Of a stretch of DNA of 64,000 bases, positions 31,877 through 41,394 are shown in pieces. The notes below the pieces were generated by a model. The model was not told where the DNA came from. It worked only from the letters and a program-made list of their open reading frames with translations, and ran no database searches. The DNA is from Symbiodinium natans (lineage: Eukaryota; Sar; Dinophyceae; Suessiales; Symbiodiniaceae). The first letter of the stretch is position 1; each line of letters begins with the position of its first letter. Made by a program: the position numbers and the translations under genes. The stretch lies in assembly GCA_905221605.1 (NCBI GenBank), contig CAJNDS010002757.1, forward strand, positions 792,001 to 856,000, written 5' to 3'.

Positions 31877-32011
31877 TCCCCTCCCCCTAATACTAAACCC
31901 CCCCCCCCCCTACCCCCTAATATTAAAAACCCCCACTATACTGCAATATGACTATAGTGGGGGGTATTTAATATTAGGGGGTAGGGGGGGTTTAGTATTA
32001 GGGGGAGGGGA
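31877..32011. mobile_element. Near-perfect 135-bp hairpin, MITE-like
   Basis: The left arm (TCCCCTCCCCCTAATACTAA onward) and right arm (ending TTAGTATTAGGGGGAGGGGA) pair over about 60 bases around the loop CTGCAATATGAC. Arms contain internal repeats of CCCCCTAATA. No coding capacity. Confidence 0.75.
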
Positions 32012-32462
32012 CTAATCCCTAGCCCGTGACAGTTTCAGGGGCGGCTCTAGGGTTCATAGGGCCTAGGGTTTGGGGCAGGTGTAGGGTTCTACAGTAGGGC
32101 CCAGGGTTCTTTGATTGGGGGGTTTTTGAGGTTTTCGGGTGCCAGCTGTTATGGGCCCTAGGATTTTTAAGTTCAGGGAGAGTTTAGAGTGTCGGCTTCA
32201 ATGCTACCGTCACGAACTACTCGTTCTTATATGGGAATCTGGAACCAGCAATCAAGGGATTAAATTTCAGGGTGGCGCCGAGTTCCTGCAAGGTTCGAAG
32301 GCGCTAAACCTCGAGGCCCTAAACCCCAAACCCCTAAAACCCCCCGAAAACCCCTAAACCCTTAACCCCCGAAACACTGAACCCCTAAACCCCGAACTGC
32401 TAAACCCTAAACCCCCCAAAACCCCTAAACCTTTCATGTCCTAAAGCACCAGCATTCGCCAG

Positions 32463-32550
32463 GGCCGCGTGCGCTCCAAGAATCCCGCGGCGGAGGCTCG
32501 CGTGGACCAGTTCCTGGAGAGGCAGAGCGAGCAGATGCCTTGGGAGATTC
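32463..32550 (+). CDS. Unrecognised gene, exon a
   Basis: It encodes KNPAAEARVDQFLERQSEQM followed by PWEI, between CGCCAG and GTAGTT. It leaves one base that fits the next exon's phase. Confidence 0.5.
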
Positions 32551-32894
32551 GTAGTTCTTGGGTTTAGGGCAAGGTCTCTGGGGTGTAGGTCGCAGGGTTG
32601 AGGGTTTAAAGGATTTCGCAGGGTTTCGGAAGCTTCTGGGCTTTATGCGGTTTGTCGTTCCTATGATTGCTTCTATCTAAAATCTGTTGTTGTTCTTGTT
32701 CCTGCTTATTCTGTGAAATACTAGAATCATTTCTGTCGTGACACATCTTTAATACTACCATTCCGCATTCCTATGCATGTTTTCTTCTTGCTCCTCATTC
32801 ATAGAGAAGTCGGGTATAGTCGGGTACGGGGCGGCGTCAGTTGCATGGCTCTGCACGTGAGGGTTTTTGCGTGCGCCGAGTCTGGTCGAGGTGC

Positions 32895-32943
32895 CCTAAA
32901 CCCTAAACCCTAAACCCTAAACCCTAAACCCTAAGCCCTAAAC
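32895..32943 (-). repeat. CCCTAAA array
   Basis: About seven units upstream of exon b. Confidence 0.85.
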
Positions 32944-33086
32944 ATATACGCCTGAAACTGCCTCACTAAACTCCATGCATGAACCCTTTCATCGGATCAA
33001 CTCACGAAATCCTAGAGCACAGACCCTATCAACCCGGCAAGCCCTAGAGGCCGCATGAACCCTGCACCCCTACTTGAGCCCCACAG

Positions 33087-33118
33087 CTTGTAAGGCCGCA
33101 CTTCGGAGCACGAAGGCC
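33087..33118 (+). CDS. Unrecognised gene, microexon b
   Basis: A 32-base exon between CCACAG and GTTTAGGG encoding CKAALRSTKA. Phase agrees with exons a and c. Confidence 0.4.
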
Positions 33119-33188
33119 GTTTAGGGTTTAGGGTTTAGGGTTTAGGGTTTAGGGTTTAGGGTTTAGGGTTTAGGGTTTAGGGTTTAGG
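33119..33188 (+). repeat. TTTAGGG array at donor
   Basis: Ten units that begin at the donor GT itself. Confidence 0.95.
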
Positions 33189-33294
33189 AAGCTGTTGACC
33201 TGTTGTGGTCACCAACAAAGGCCATCGAAGGCTGTGTGAACCGCGAGGTCGCGAGGACCACCCTCAAACCCCAAAACCTAAACCAGGGTACCTC

Positions 33295-33328
33295 CTAAAC
33301 CCTAAACCCTAAACCCTAAACCCTAAAC
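33295..33328 (-). repeat. CCCTAAA array
   Basis: About five units ending eight bases before exon c. Confidence 0.9.
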
Positions 33329-33336
33329 TGCTACAG

Positions 33337-33431
33337 CTGAGGCCCACCCCTCAGTACTTGATCCGCCGGGCGACCTCAAAAGTCCACCGGGAGCTGGTGG
33401 AAGTGGCCAGGACGGGCCTTCGCGGCTTAAG
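33337..33431 (+). CDS. Unrecognised gene, exon c
   Basis: It encodes LRPTPQYLIRRATSKVHREL and VEVARTGLRGL, between CTACAG and AAG/GTCAAT. A TTTAGGG array follows at about 33456-33508. Basic, helical; no family recognised. Confidence 0.5.
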
Positions 33432-33835
33432 GTCAATAACGAGGGGTTTATAGGGTTTAGGGTTTAGGGTTTGGGGTTAAGGGTTTAGGGTTTAGGGTTT
33501 AGGGTTTATTGACATACCGAAGACCAACACCGAGGTCAAGGTAGGGGTAGGCCGACGGTTCAAAGCAAGTATATGTATGGATGTATCTATGCGTATTTTC
33601 TAAAGACATAGTATAGAAAATATATATATATATATACAGAAAACGTCATACTGCAGGCCCGAGTTTTCTGTACATGCCTTTTCGGGCTAAACAATGAGAT
33701 GGATGGGTAGACGTCGGGAGGGTGGGCTGAGCAATGAGATAGATGGGTTCAAGTATGGAGTGTAGGCTGAACTACATCAGCTACGTTACCTTTAGCCTTT
33801 GGTCATAGAATCCTTACTCTGTGACTGGCTACAGA

Positions 33836-33908
33836 AGGGAGGGGAAAGGACACAGAAGGGAGGGGAAAGGACAACAAAAGGGGGGGGGGGTGGGGAAAGA
33901 AAAAAAGA

Positions 33909-33940
<32 letters not shown>

Positions 33941-34150
33941 GGGGAGGGGGGGGGGGGGGGGGGGGGAAAGAAAAAAAAAAAAAAAAAGGGAGGGGGGGAG
34001 GGGGGGGGGGGGGGGGCAAACGTTTTTTTTTTTTTTTTTTTTCTTCCCCCCCCCCCCCCCCCTCCCCCCCCCCTTTTTTTTTTTTTTTTTTCTTTTTTTT
34101 TTTTTTTCTTCCCCCCCCCCCCCCCTCCCCCCGCCCCCCTCCTTCTTCTT
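33836..34150. repeat. Purine tract facing pyrimidine tract: mirror palindrome
   Basis: About 180 bases of almost pure A/G runs (33836-34016) are followed, across CAAACG, by about 125 bases of almost pure T/C runs (34024-34150) in matching block order. The two halves are complementary. Open frames here are homopolymer artefacts. Sequencing slippage is possible. Confidence 0.85.
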
Positions 34151-34952
34151 CTTCCCCTTATAAAATATGTGTGTTTACAATATGTATACAGAGAATCCTG
34201 CTATATGCTGTAACCTTTTTTTGTATCTGTATCTTTGCTTTTGCTTTCATCCGCACATCCATCGCAAGGTACGGTCCCCAACTCATCCAGCTCCATGCGC
34301 AGGGAGCGTCAGTATATACAGATATACTGAGTCAGATAAATATTATCTAGATACATATATGTACATATAAATTAGTAGTTTTACATATAATTACAATGTA
34401 CTTTGAGAACTACGACTTAACGACGTACATGTTCTTTTGGTAGATAAGCATAAAAGACAAGATTTCTTCCATTATTTAACGATAATCTAGTGAGTTGCAG
34501 TGACTGTGACACACCCAGCACGGACTCATGCTTGTGTCAAACCCAACATCTTTTCCGGATAAACGACATATGTTGCTGAGAGAAGATCTGTTTATCGTGA
34601 AACGAAATCGACATAAATAAAGATACATATGTGATACTGTCTATTACGCACACACGTTTATACACACTTCATCCCTGATCGCATGTAGCAACTTTTCACA
34701 CTCTATAGTGATCAAAACATGTAAACAGGCCCATGTTCGTCGTGGTCCTCGTGCCTGAGCATCGTGGCTGTCCCAGTCTTCAGGGTGTTGCCTGTCTCAT
34801 CAGACTACTGATGTGTTGCTATATATGACCGCCAAGTAGAACTTGCTGAACTTTCGCATCAACTTTCATACCGTCATCATTTCTCCTCAAGAATAGTTCG
34901 GTAGGGACATCACTGGTGCTGTGATATCCTGGTACTTGTTTACTCGTCGAAT
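34151..34952. promoter_or_regulatory. Upstream region of the large ORF
   Basis: AT-rich unique DNA without telomeric repeats; no gene supported. It presumably carries the promoter and 5' leader of the gene beginning at 34953. No TATA-type or other known motif can be assigned with confidence. Confidence 0.3.
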
Positions 34953-35206
34953 ATGAGCGAGCCGCCTGATGCGGCGTCGCGTGTCGGCGGTAGACCGTCT
35001 CCCGATGACTTAGAGAAGGACTTGGAGTCTCTCATGAACGAGGAATCAGAGAGACGAAACATGGGCTCACCACACATGGCTTCTTCAGCTCCAGAGCTAG
35101 CTGCGTCTGAATTGCCTCAAGATGCAGCACATCCACCTCCAGCAAAGCGTCTTCGTGGTGCCCAGCTGCTACTACAGCCGCAATATCGCGTAGATGTTAT
35201 ATATAT
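34953..35206 (+). CDS. Likely first exon of the helicase-polymerase-transposase gene
   Basis: ATG at 34953 opens about 80 residues rich in acidic residues, Ser and Pro, ending in PPPAKRLRG, which looks like a classical basic nuclear localisation signal. The frame stops at 35288. The large ORF downstream has no ATG near its start and is preceded by TTTTCATTTCCAG/G, a good acceptor, so I infer an intron of roughly 330-360 bases. Donor choice is uncertain: GT at 35207 or GC at 35177 or 35180 give the right phase. The exon end is therefore approximate. Confidence 0.5.
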
Positions 35207-35536
35207 GTCGTGTAGTATCATCTTGAACTGTCATATATATATACTCTTTCCATCGTGGGGTTGCATGTATAATGCAATGTCTGTATAAGCCTTTCCATGT
35301 CACAGCATTCGTTTTCTCTTGTCTTGTTAGACTGCTATGCACAATATTTCTGATATCGTCTTATGTGTCCACTGCGTGTTCCTCCATAGACCTCGCACTG
35401 TCCTGCCATGGGTTTTATACATTATCCGGTGCATAACTACAATTATTGGATCGTATCAGGTGTTCCATATCCATTAGCTGTACACACGCCGCTATGGTGT
35501 ACTGCACTATCATACACACATACTTTTCATTTCCAG

Positions 35537-38500
35537 GTTCCGTGCCTTCTCAGACCTTCACGAACAAGATCCCCCCGGTGGTGAGATTCCCCATCTTCCT
35601 GCTGTTGATCCTGTTCCGCCGCCCAAGACGATTCTCGACATTGTGTCAGAGTATAAGTCCTGGAGTGTTGCCACGCATCCTAACGCCTGTCGTCACACTT
35701 GCCTCGTCCTGGCCGTCACCAAGTTTCTGTGCGACATGAATGCCACCAACTACATGATGTCCAATGTTCAGAAACTAGTACTCTTCCTCTTGATTGACGG
35801 AGACAACTGGCGTGCACATAAGAGACAACTATTCCACCTTTGTGATGGGGCGTGGGACATGGAAGAAAAATTGAGCTTGGAAGCTTGGGACTTCTTGTCA
35901 GCCGTCGAGGGCATCTTTGTTTCCATTGCCACAAGCATCGAGAACGATGAAAAGAACATACTCTGGTCGTGGGCAGACGCCAGAAGCTATGTTTACAAAG
36001 CCATCGAAGGGTGCAAACGCCGTGGGGAGCTCGTTGACGTCTGTGCTCGTATAGCGAAGGAACATAGTGATCACGTCCGAGTTGTTACTAGCAACAAAAC
36101 ATGGAAGGCGACATGGGCTCGAAGAGTCGCTGATATGCTTGCTTCTTACAGGAAGGCGTGGGAGACTCAGACACACTCCGTGGTTCTATCTCGTCTTTTC
36201 TTGCAAGACTGCGACATGCCCATGCCAAAATCCCAAGGTATATGCTTCAGTGACATCTACTTGACTTCCAACTGGGAGATTCGCTCCAAGCATGAGGCAC
36301 AGGACTGTTACGTACGGTTCGACTACCCTTACTTCTACGAGAATACCCTTGCAGGAGACCCGTCCATCAATCTCCCTATGCTCAAAGAAAGGCTGAGACT
36401 CTTCTTGACCTCTCTCTACTACAAGAACGAGCATGCTTTTCAAGCCAAGCTATGCTTTCTTTGTGCTGCCTTCCAAGGCGTCTGTACGGGAAAGATGCTG
36501 TTCCAGGTTGGTCGTGGAGGGGATGGTAAAGGCATGGAGGCTATCCTAGATGCAGCTCTCTTTGGTTCGAAGTCTTCGGCTAGTCTGGACTGTGGTGTAT
36601 TCTTGGACCGAGCGGAGTTCAGAAAAAGTGCCGAACTTGTTTGGAACAAATCGAATGTCAGGATCCAGGAAATGGACTCCAAGGTTCGCTTCATATCCGA
36701 CATATGGAAACGGTTTGTGGTCGACGAGGAGATCGACTGCAGGGTAAACTATGGTTTCACTACCAAGAGACGCTTTGGTACGTCCATGAAGATCCAGGAA
36801 CTGAACTATGAGAATGTACCGGTGATTGAGGAAAGCAAGGACATCAACAAGGCGTGCGAGCAACTTCGGAGACGTGTGGTCTGCATTCGCATGGGCACAT
36901 CGACCTACACGTTGAACCCAAACGAAGTTGACCATGATCGTGGCATTTACCTTCTGATTCCACAAAAGGAATTAGCATCGGATTTACGTCATCCGGTCAC
37001 TGCGTCGTTGTACCTCCGTGATTGGTGTCTGCCCTTCTTCAGAGAGAACCCGGTTGGGGAGTGTCTGACAATGTTGCATGATCTGAAGTCCATCAGTGAC
37101 AAGCTGGAGATGGACACTCAGTGGCTTGCTGCAAAGTTGTCCGGTCGTGATCTAGTTCCTCCCGGGGATGATCGCATGCTGGTCGATGCCAATGACGAAA
37201 TAGTTGAGTTGGTTCATGCCTCGACGCCGACCAGACCCATTCTCAAGGAGTACTTGTTACACAAGATTGATGAGCTCCCAGGCTGTATTACATCAACTCG
37301 CGGTCGTACCACGAAGCTTCAGCGGTTCGTGTCTGCAATTGACCATTCCTCCCTCAAGCTCTTCAGACAAGTGGATCATAGTACTTTCGAGAAGCTGCAG
37401 ATCAACTGGGCGAGGCTAAAGGAGTCGATGGCTCGACATGGCGGGGTTAACATCTTCGGGGATTGGACTCACTGGACATGCCCATTTGACTTGAAGCACA
37501 TCATCCAAACATGGGACGGGAATGCATTTCAGGACCATAGTACTTTCCTCCTCCAGCACTGCACAGTCAGAGGAGTTGGTGATGCGGTATTGCGATCGGC
37601 TGTCACTAGCCTGGACGAGACTGTAGACATTGAGCGACTCAAAGCATATGCACTTCGAGGAGTGGATCGTCGTCAAGAGATGCTTGAAAGGTACATTGCG
37701 CGACACGAGACTGCAGGACTCACGTCCAGTGACGGCATGTCCACCGTTACGGTGGAGTACTATACCCAACCAGGGTACGGTCGTCTACTTGCTAGAGGTG
37801 CAGCAGGTCAGAAACTCACAAGAGAGGCTAGAGCCGAAGCTTTCTTCCACTGCTCTGAAGTTGACGCTGCTTGTTGCCATCCACGGCTACTGCAACAAAA
37901 ACTTTTCGACCTCGATGTCTGGTCCGATGGCAAATACACCATCCTAGCACTCTTCATCAAGCATTACCAAGCGTGGCGCTACTGTGTGGCCGACTACATG
38001 GACGTCTCTGTGGATCAGGCCAAAACGGAGCTCATTCGCATTTTCTACGGAGGCAAACCCTCCTGCGAAATTCCCTTCCTCATGAAGCTCTGTGCAGAGG
38101 TCCAGACTGCTGCTCTCTCCATTGTTCATCATCCAAGCTCAAGAATGTGGCGGGGTCTTTACTCGGATCGAAGGAATCCAGAGTTCTCACGTCTCTCTGG
38201 CATTCTGTCAATGGAAGAAGCCAAAATGCTTGAGTCAGTGTCAAGTTTGATGGGACAGGCTATGTGTGTACTGCTGTTTGATGGTGCCTACGTGCAGTGC
38301 CGTAATCTACATGATGACATTGCTCTGTGTCATGGGATGGAGACACACGACTCCAGGGTGGGGTTGCAGATCCGTCGGTGGGCTCCTTTGGCTTGCAAGT
38401 CCGTTCCTCGTCTTTTGGTCCGTCGAGGTGAAGTGCAGTTCTTTCGGACTGAAGATGTCGCAGACCTAGGAAACTGTTTGCTGACGTCCTTGTACTACAT

Positions 38501-40238
38501 GGAAGATGACCTCGAACTGGAGAGCCTCAGTCAGAGCGATCTGCGTCACGGTATGTCCGCTCGGGATTTCAACTACATGACACTGGGCATTTCGCAAGGC
38601 GATGACGGCCAAGCTTATCTGCTGGAATGGCTTCCACACGGCTTCATTCGAGAGGAACTTCCGAATGGAGCATTGCTGGCCTTCCATGAGCCCAATTCAT
38701 CTGGCACTTCGGGACATTGGTGGGCGGCCAAGATATGTGGTGACACAGAGGTCGCTATCTTCGACTCCCAAGCGCCAGAGTGTCTCCTAGGTGTTGCCTT
38801 CACCGTTTTGGAAGACGTTCTTCGTGAGACCCAGACTGCGACTGCTTTCATACTCACCCGTGCTCACACAGTAGAAACTCTGCGCATGCCAGAGTCGTCG
38901 GTGTATGACTTGCGTGGAGCCGGCCCAGACGACCCGGATGATCTCGTATCCATCGCGACTCCTCGTGACACTTGCTTAGAATGTGCTTCACCGCTGTATC
39001 CTGCACACGACGTCCAAGGCCGACTATACACATTGAATGGCGTGAAGAAGGTCACGGTCACGACCAAGCGTTGCTCTCGCAAAACATGTCGAACACATCA
39101 CCATTACAACTACAGGAAGGTAGACGGGCAGATGTACCACAGCCTATCTCTTGGGGACATGAAGTACATCTTTGTGAATAGTAAAGTCGGCTTTGATCGC
39201 ACATTCCTGGACTATCACGAGGCCTTGCAGTTCCGAGGAGGTATCAGCCACAATGCCATTGAGTTCGCTCAGTCACATACTCTCTGGAATGACCCGGAGC
39301 AACACTACCGCTGGCACCGTGAATACTCGACTGCGCAGCTGTACTATGCTGTGGTTCAGGAAGCGCATGAGATGTGGTGTGATCCCAGAAGCAACCAATC
39401 AGCCAGACTCTTCAACCTGGAGGTAACTCAGCCTCTCTCCGAGGCCTTCCTTTCTGAGTACAAGGATTGGTGGCAGCGTCAACAATTCTCTCCAGCGGAA
39501 TGGCGCCGTGTCAAGGAGGTCGTTATGGACGGGCACGAGAAGGTCGCAGCAAAGTGCCCAGGCAACACGCCTGCCCGCGTCGGTCGTCCCCGCAAGGATG
39601 GCCGCATCAGACAACATGAAAACGGATGGTTCATGGCTATCGATCCCGCCACAGGGCTTGTGATGTCGGCAACCAACATGGCTTCACCAGAGAATAATGA
39701 CATCGCTAAACAAGTCCTACAGAACATTGTGGAACGTGCTCCCAACCTGGACTGCGTCATCTATGACAAGATGTGCGTATGTCAAAAGGCATTCCTGTCC
39801 GACGCGAAATTTCGCCAGGTGAAGTACTGGTGCATTGACCGCTTCCATGCCAGGGCCCATGGTGACACATGTACATGCTCTCCTCTCGTCCATCGGCGCC
39901 TGGACCTTCGCCTACGCAATGTCAACTCGTCCATTGCCGAGCAGACCTTCTCCTGGTTTCGCGGCTACGCATCTACCTTCAATGTGAAGAATCCATTGAC
40001 GCATGTCTTCTATGTCCTACTGTACGTCAAGAAGCATAACCTCTTGATCCGCAAAGACTACCTTCGACACTTGAACCCTTTCAGTGCTCGTGCCAAGGCT
40101 GCCAAGAATGCTCGGGTGCTCATCCGTCCAGCTTCGAAGAAGTACATCTGTCGGCGTCCGTCTGCATCTTTGTCCTCCCACAGAGTCTTGAGGAAGCCGT
40201 CGAAGAAAGTCATCAAGCATCACATGAAGAAGAAGTGA
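35537..40238 (+). CDS. SF3/D5-like helicase + TV-Pol-like polymerase + cysteine protease-like + KDZ-like transposase fusion
   Basis: A single open frame of about 1,566 codons. Residues below count from the in-frame GTG at 35643 (1,531 residues). 1-270: helical, unassigned. ~270-420: SF3/D5-like helicase, Walker A GRGGDGKG at 290-297 (Gly where Ser/Thr is usual), QEMD near 342-345, then NVPVIEE and RRR at 391-411. ~700-890: superfamily-A-like (TV-Pol-like) polymerase with motif A EVDAACCHP (Asp741), motif B KTELIRIFYGG (794-804), motif C LLFDGAYV (Asp880). ~940-1075: papain/Josephin-like fold, Cys945 (GNCL), His1025 (GHWW), Asp1041 (FDS). 1111-1152: CxxC...CxxxxC-x2-H zinc cluster. ~1290-1470: KDZ-like transposase, VVMDG (Asp1296), VIYDKMC (Asp1375), DRFHARAH-x3-C-x-C (1399-1412), N-x-N-SSIAEQ (Glu1433). 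The tail is very basic. The frame is intact, so the copy is young or selected. Predicted roles: DNA unwinding, copying, proteolysis and transposition. Confidence 0.8.
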
Positions 40239-40813
40239 GACGTACATAGGTACTGTGCGACATGCGTGCCGTGAGGGTTTTCGTACCTTGTCATATAGGC
40301 TTACATTGGCTTACATATCATACGATGCTCATCAAATGGTATTCCGGGATATACATGATACACATATGCTTATGAGATGGAAGTACGAGATCACACGGTT
40401 GCGCTAGCATGTCACACGGGATACACAGAGGACATCCAAAGTGTCTTCTCACTATAAGTCTGAAAGCACACGCGGGGGCATACAGGAGAAAAAAAAAAAA
40501 AACGTGATTCCTCGAGATTCAGTGCAGCATCATGCGTGGGTATAATATGGTATATAGATATGCACGGATATGCTTTGATGACTGAGGTTCAAGCCTCAGC
40601 TTCTGCGAGTGGCGACGTCAGATGTTATGATATTGCCGCGCTTAGTTGGGCAGGCTTGTGTTCTTATAACATCCTGTGTATGTTGTTTGTCCACATATAC
40701 TAAAAATAAGGTAAAATCACGTAAAATACGTGTTTTGGACACGAAAAACACAGGCCTGTATTCCGACGCACTCTCTAGAAAACTATATATATATGTATAT
40801 GTATATGTATATG

Positions 40814-40908
<95 letters not shown>

Positions 40909-40937
40909 GTATGTATATGTGTATGTATATGTATATG

Positions 40938-41010
<73 letters not shown>

Positions 41011-41222
41011 CGCGTGTATTTTATTGTTATGATGTATGCTGTACACTATATGTACACATATCTATATGTATGTATGTACAACAAAAACCCTGCTTTCATT
41101 TTGAGGGCTTTTGGTTCAAGGCTTTGTTTGGGGTTCTATGCCTGCGGGGTCTCTAAGGTCTGGGAGTTGGGGACCTTGGCTTAGGGTTTCCGGTTTACGG
41201 ATTTTGGGCTCTGGGTTTGAAA
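40239..41222. repeat. Downstream region with long TATATG/TA/TG microsatellite
   Basis: AT-rich 3' flank (40239-40780), then (TATATG)n at 40790-40937, (TA)n at about 40939-40986 and (TG)n at 40987-41012. ORFs of alternating Tyr/Val/Ile/Met are repeat translations. Confidence 0.85.
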
Positions 41223-41394
41223 GAGGTTAAGCAACGTCTTTAAGGAATCTTCCCCGACCTTTCTCACCGACCTCTGGCAAGGGTTGGGCCAATTTCGTAC
41301 CCTTCTAGATGCAATAGACCCTTTCCTAGTACAAACCGCTGACATTGAAACGCTAAGAGTTTGGCGTACAGGTCTTGATTTGTCTGTGAAAGCA

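Larger units (their letters stand above)
33645..40767 (+). mobile_element. Candidate large DNA transposon carrying a polymerase-transposase fusion
   Basis: The region lacks telomere-like repeats, unlike both flanks, and encodes one large multi-domain replication and transposition protein. Possible imperfect terminal inverted repeats: about 33645-33668 and the complement of 40742-40767 share the pattern GTC-x3-A-x-T-x-CAGGCC-x-G-x-GTTTT. Both sit beside TA-rich tracts, with no clear target-site duplication. The boundaries are uncertain; the coding evidence is strong. Confidence 0.45.

Noticed and set aside
33799-34350. 183-codon ORF with long Gly/Lys/Phe/Pro runs
   Set aside because: Pure homopolymer translation of the purine/pyrimidine tract.
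38463-38870. Ulp1/C48-type protease assignment for the domain with GHWW ... FDS
   Set aside because: In Ulp1 the catalytic Cys follows His and Asp; here the candidate Cys precedes them, as in papain or Josephin folds.
35643-40238. Reading the large ORF as a retrotransposon polyprotein
   Set aside because: No YxDD reverse transcriptase motif, RNase H or gag-like zinc knuckle is visible; the motifs fit superfamily-A polymerase and KDZ transposase better.
40730-41156. ORFs of alternating Tyr-Val, Tyr-Met or Thr-Tyr
   Set aside because: Translations of (TATATG)n, (TA)n and (TG)n microsatellites.
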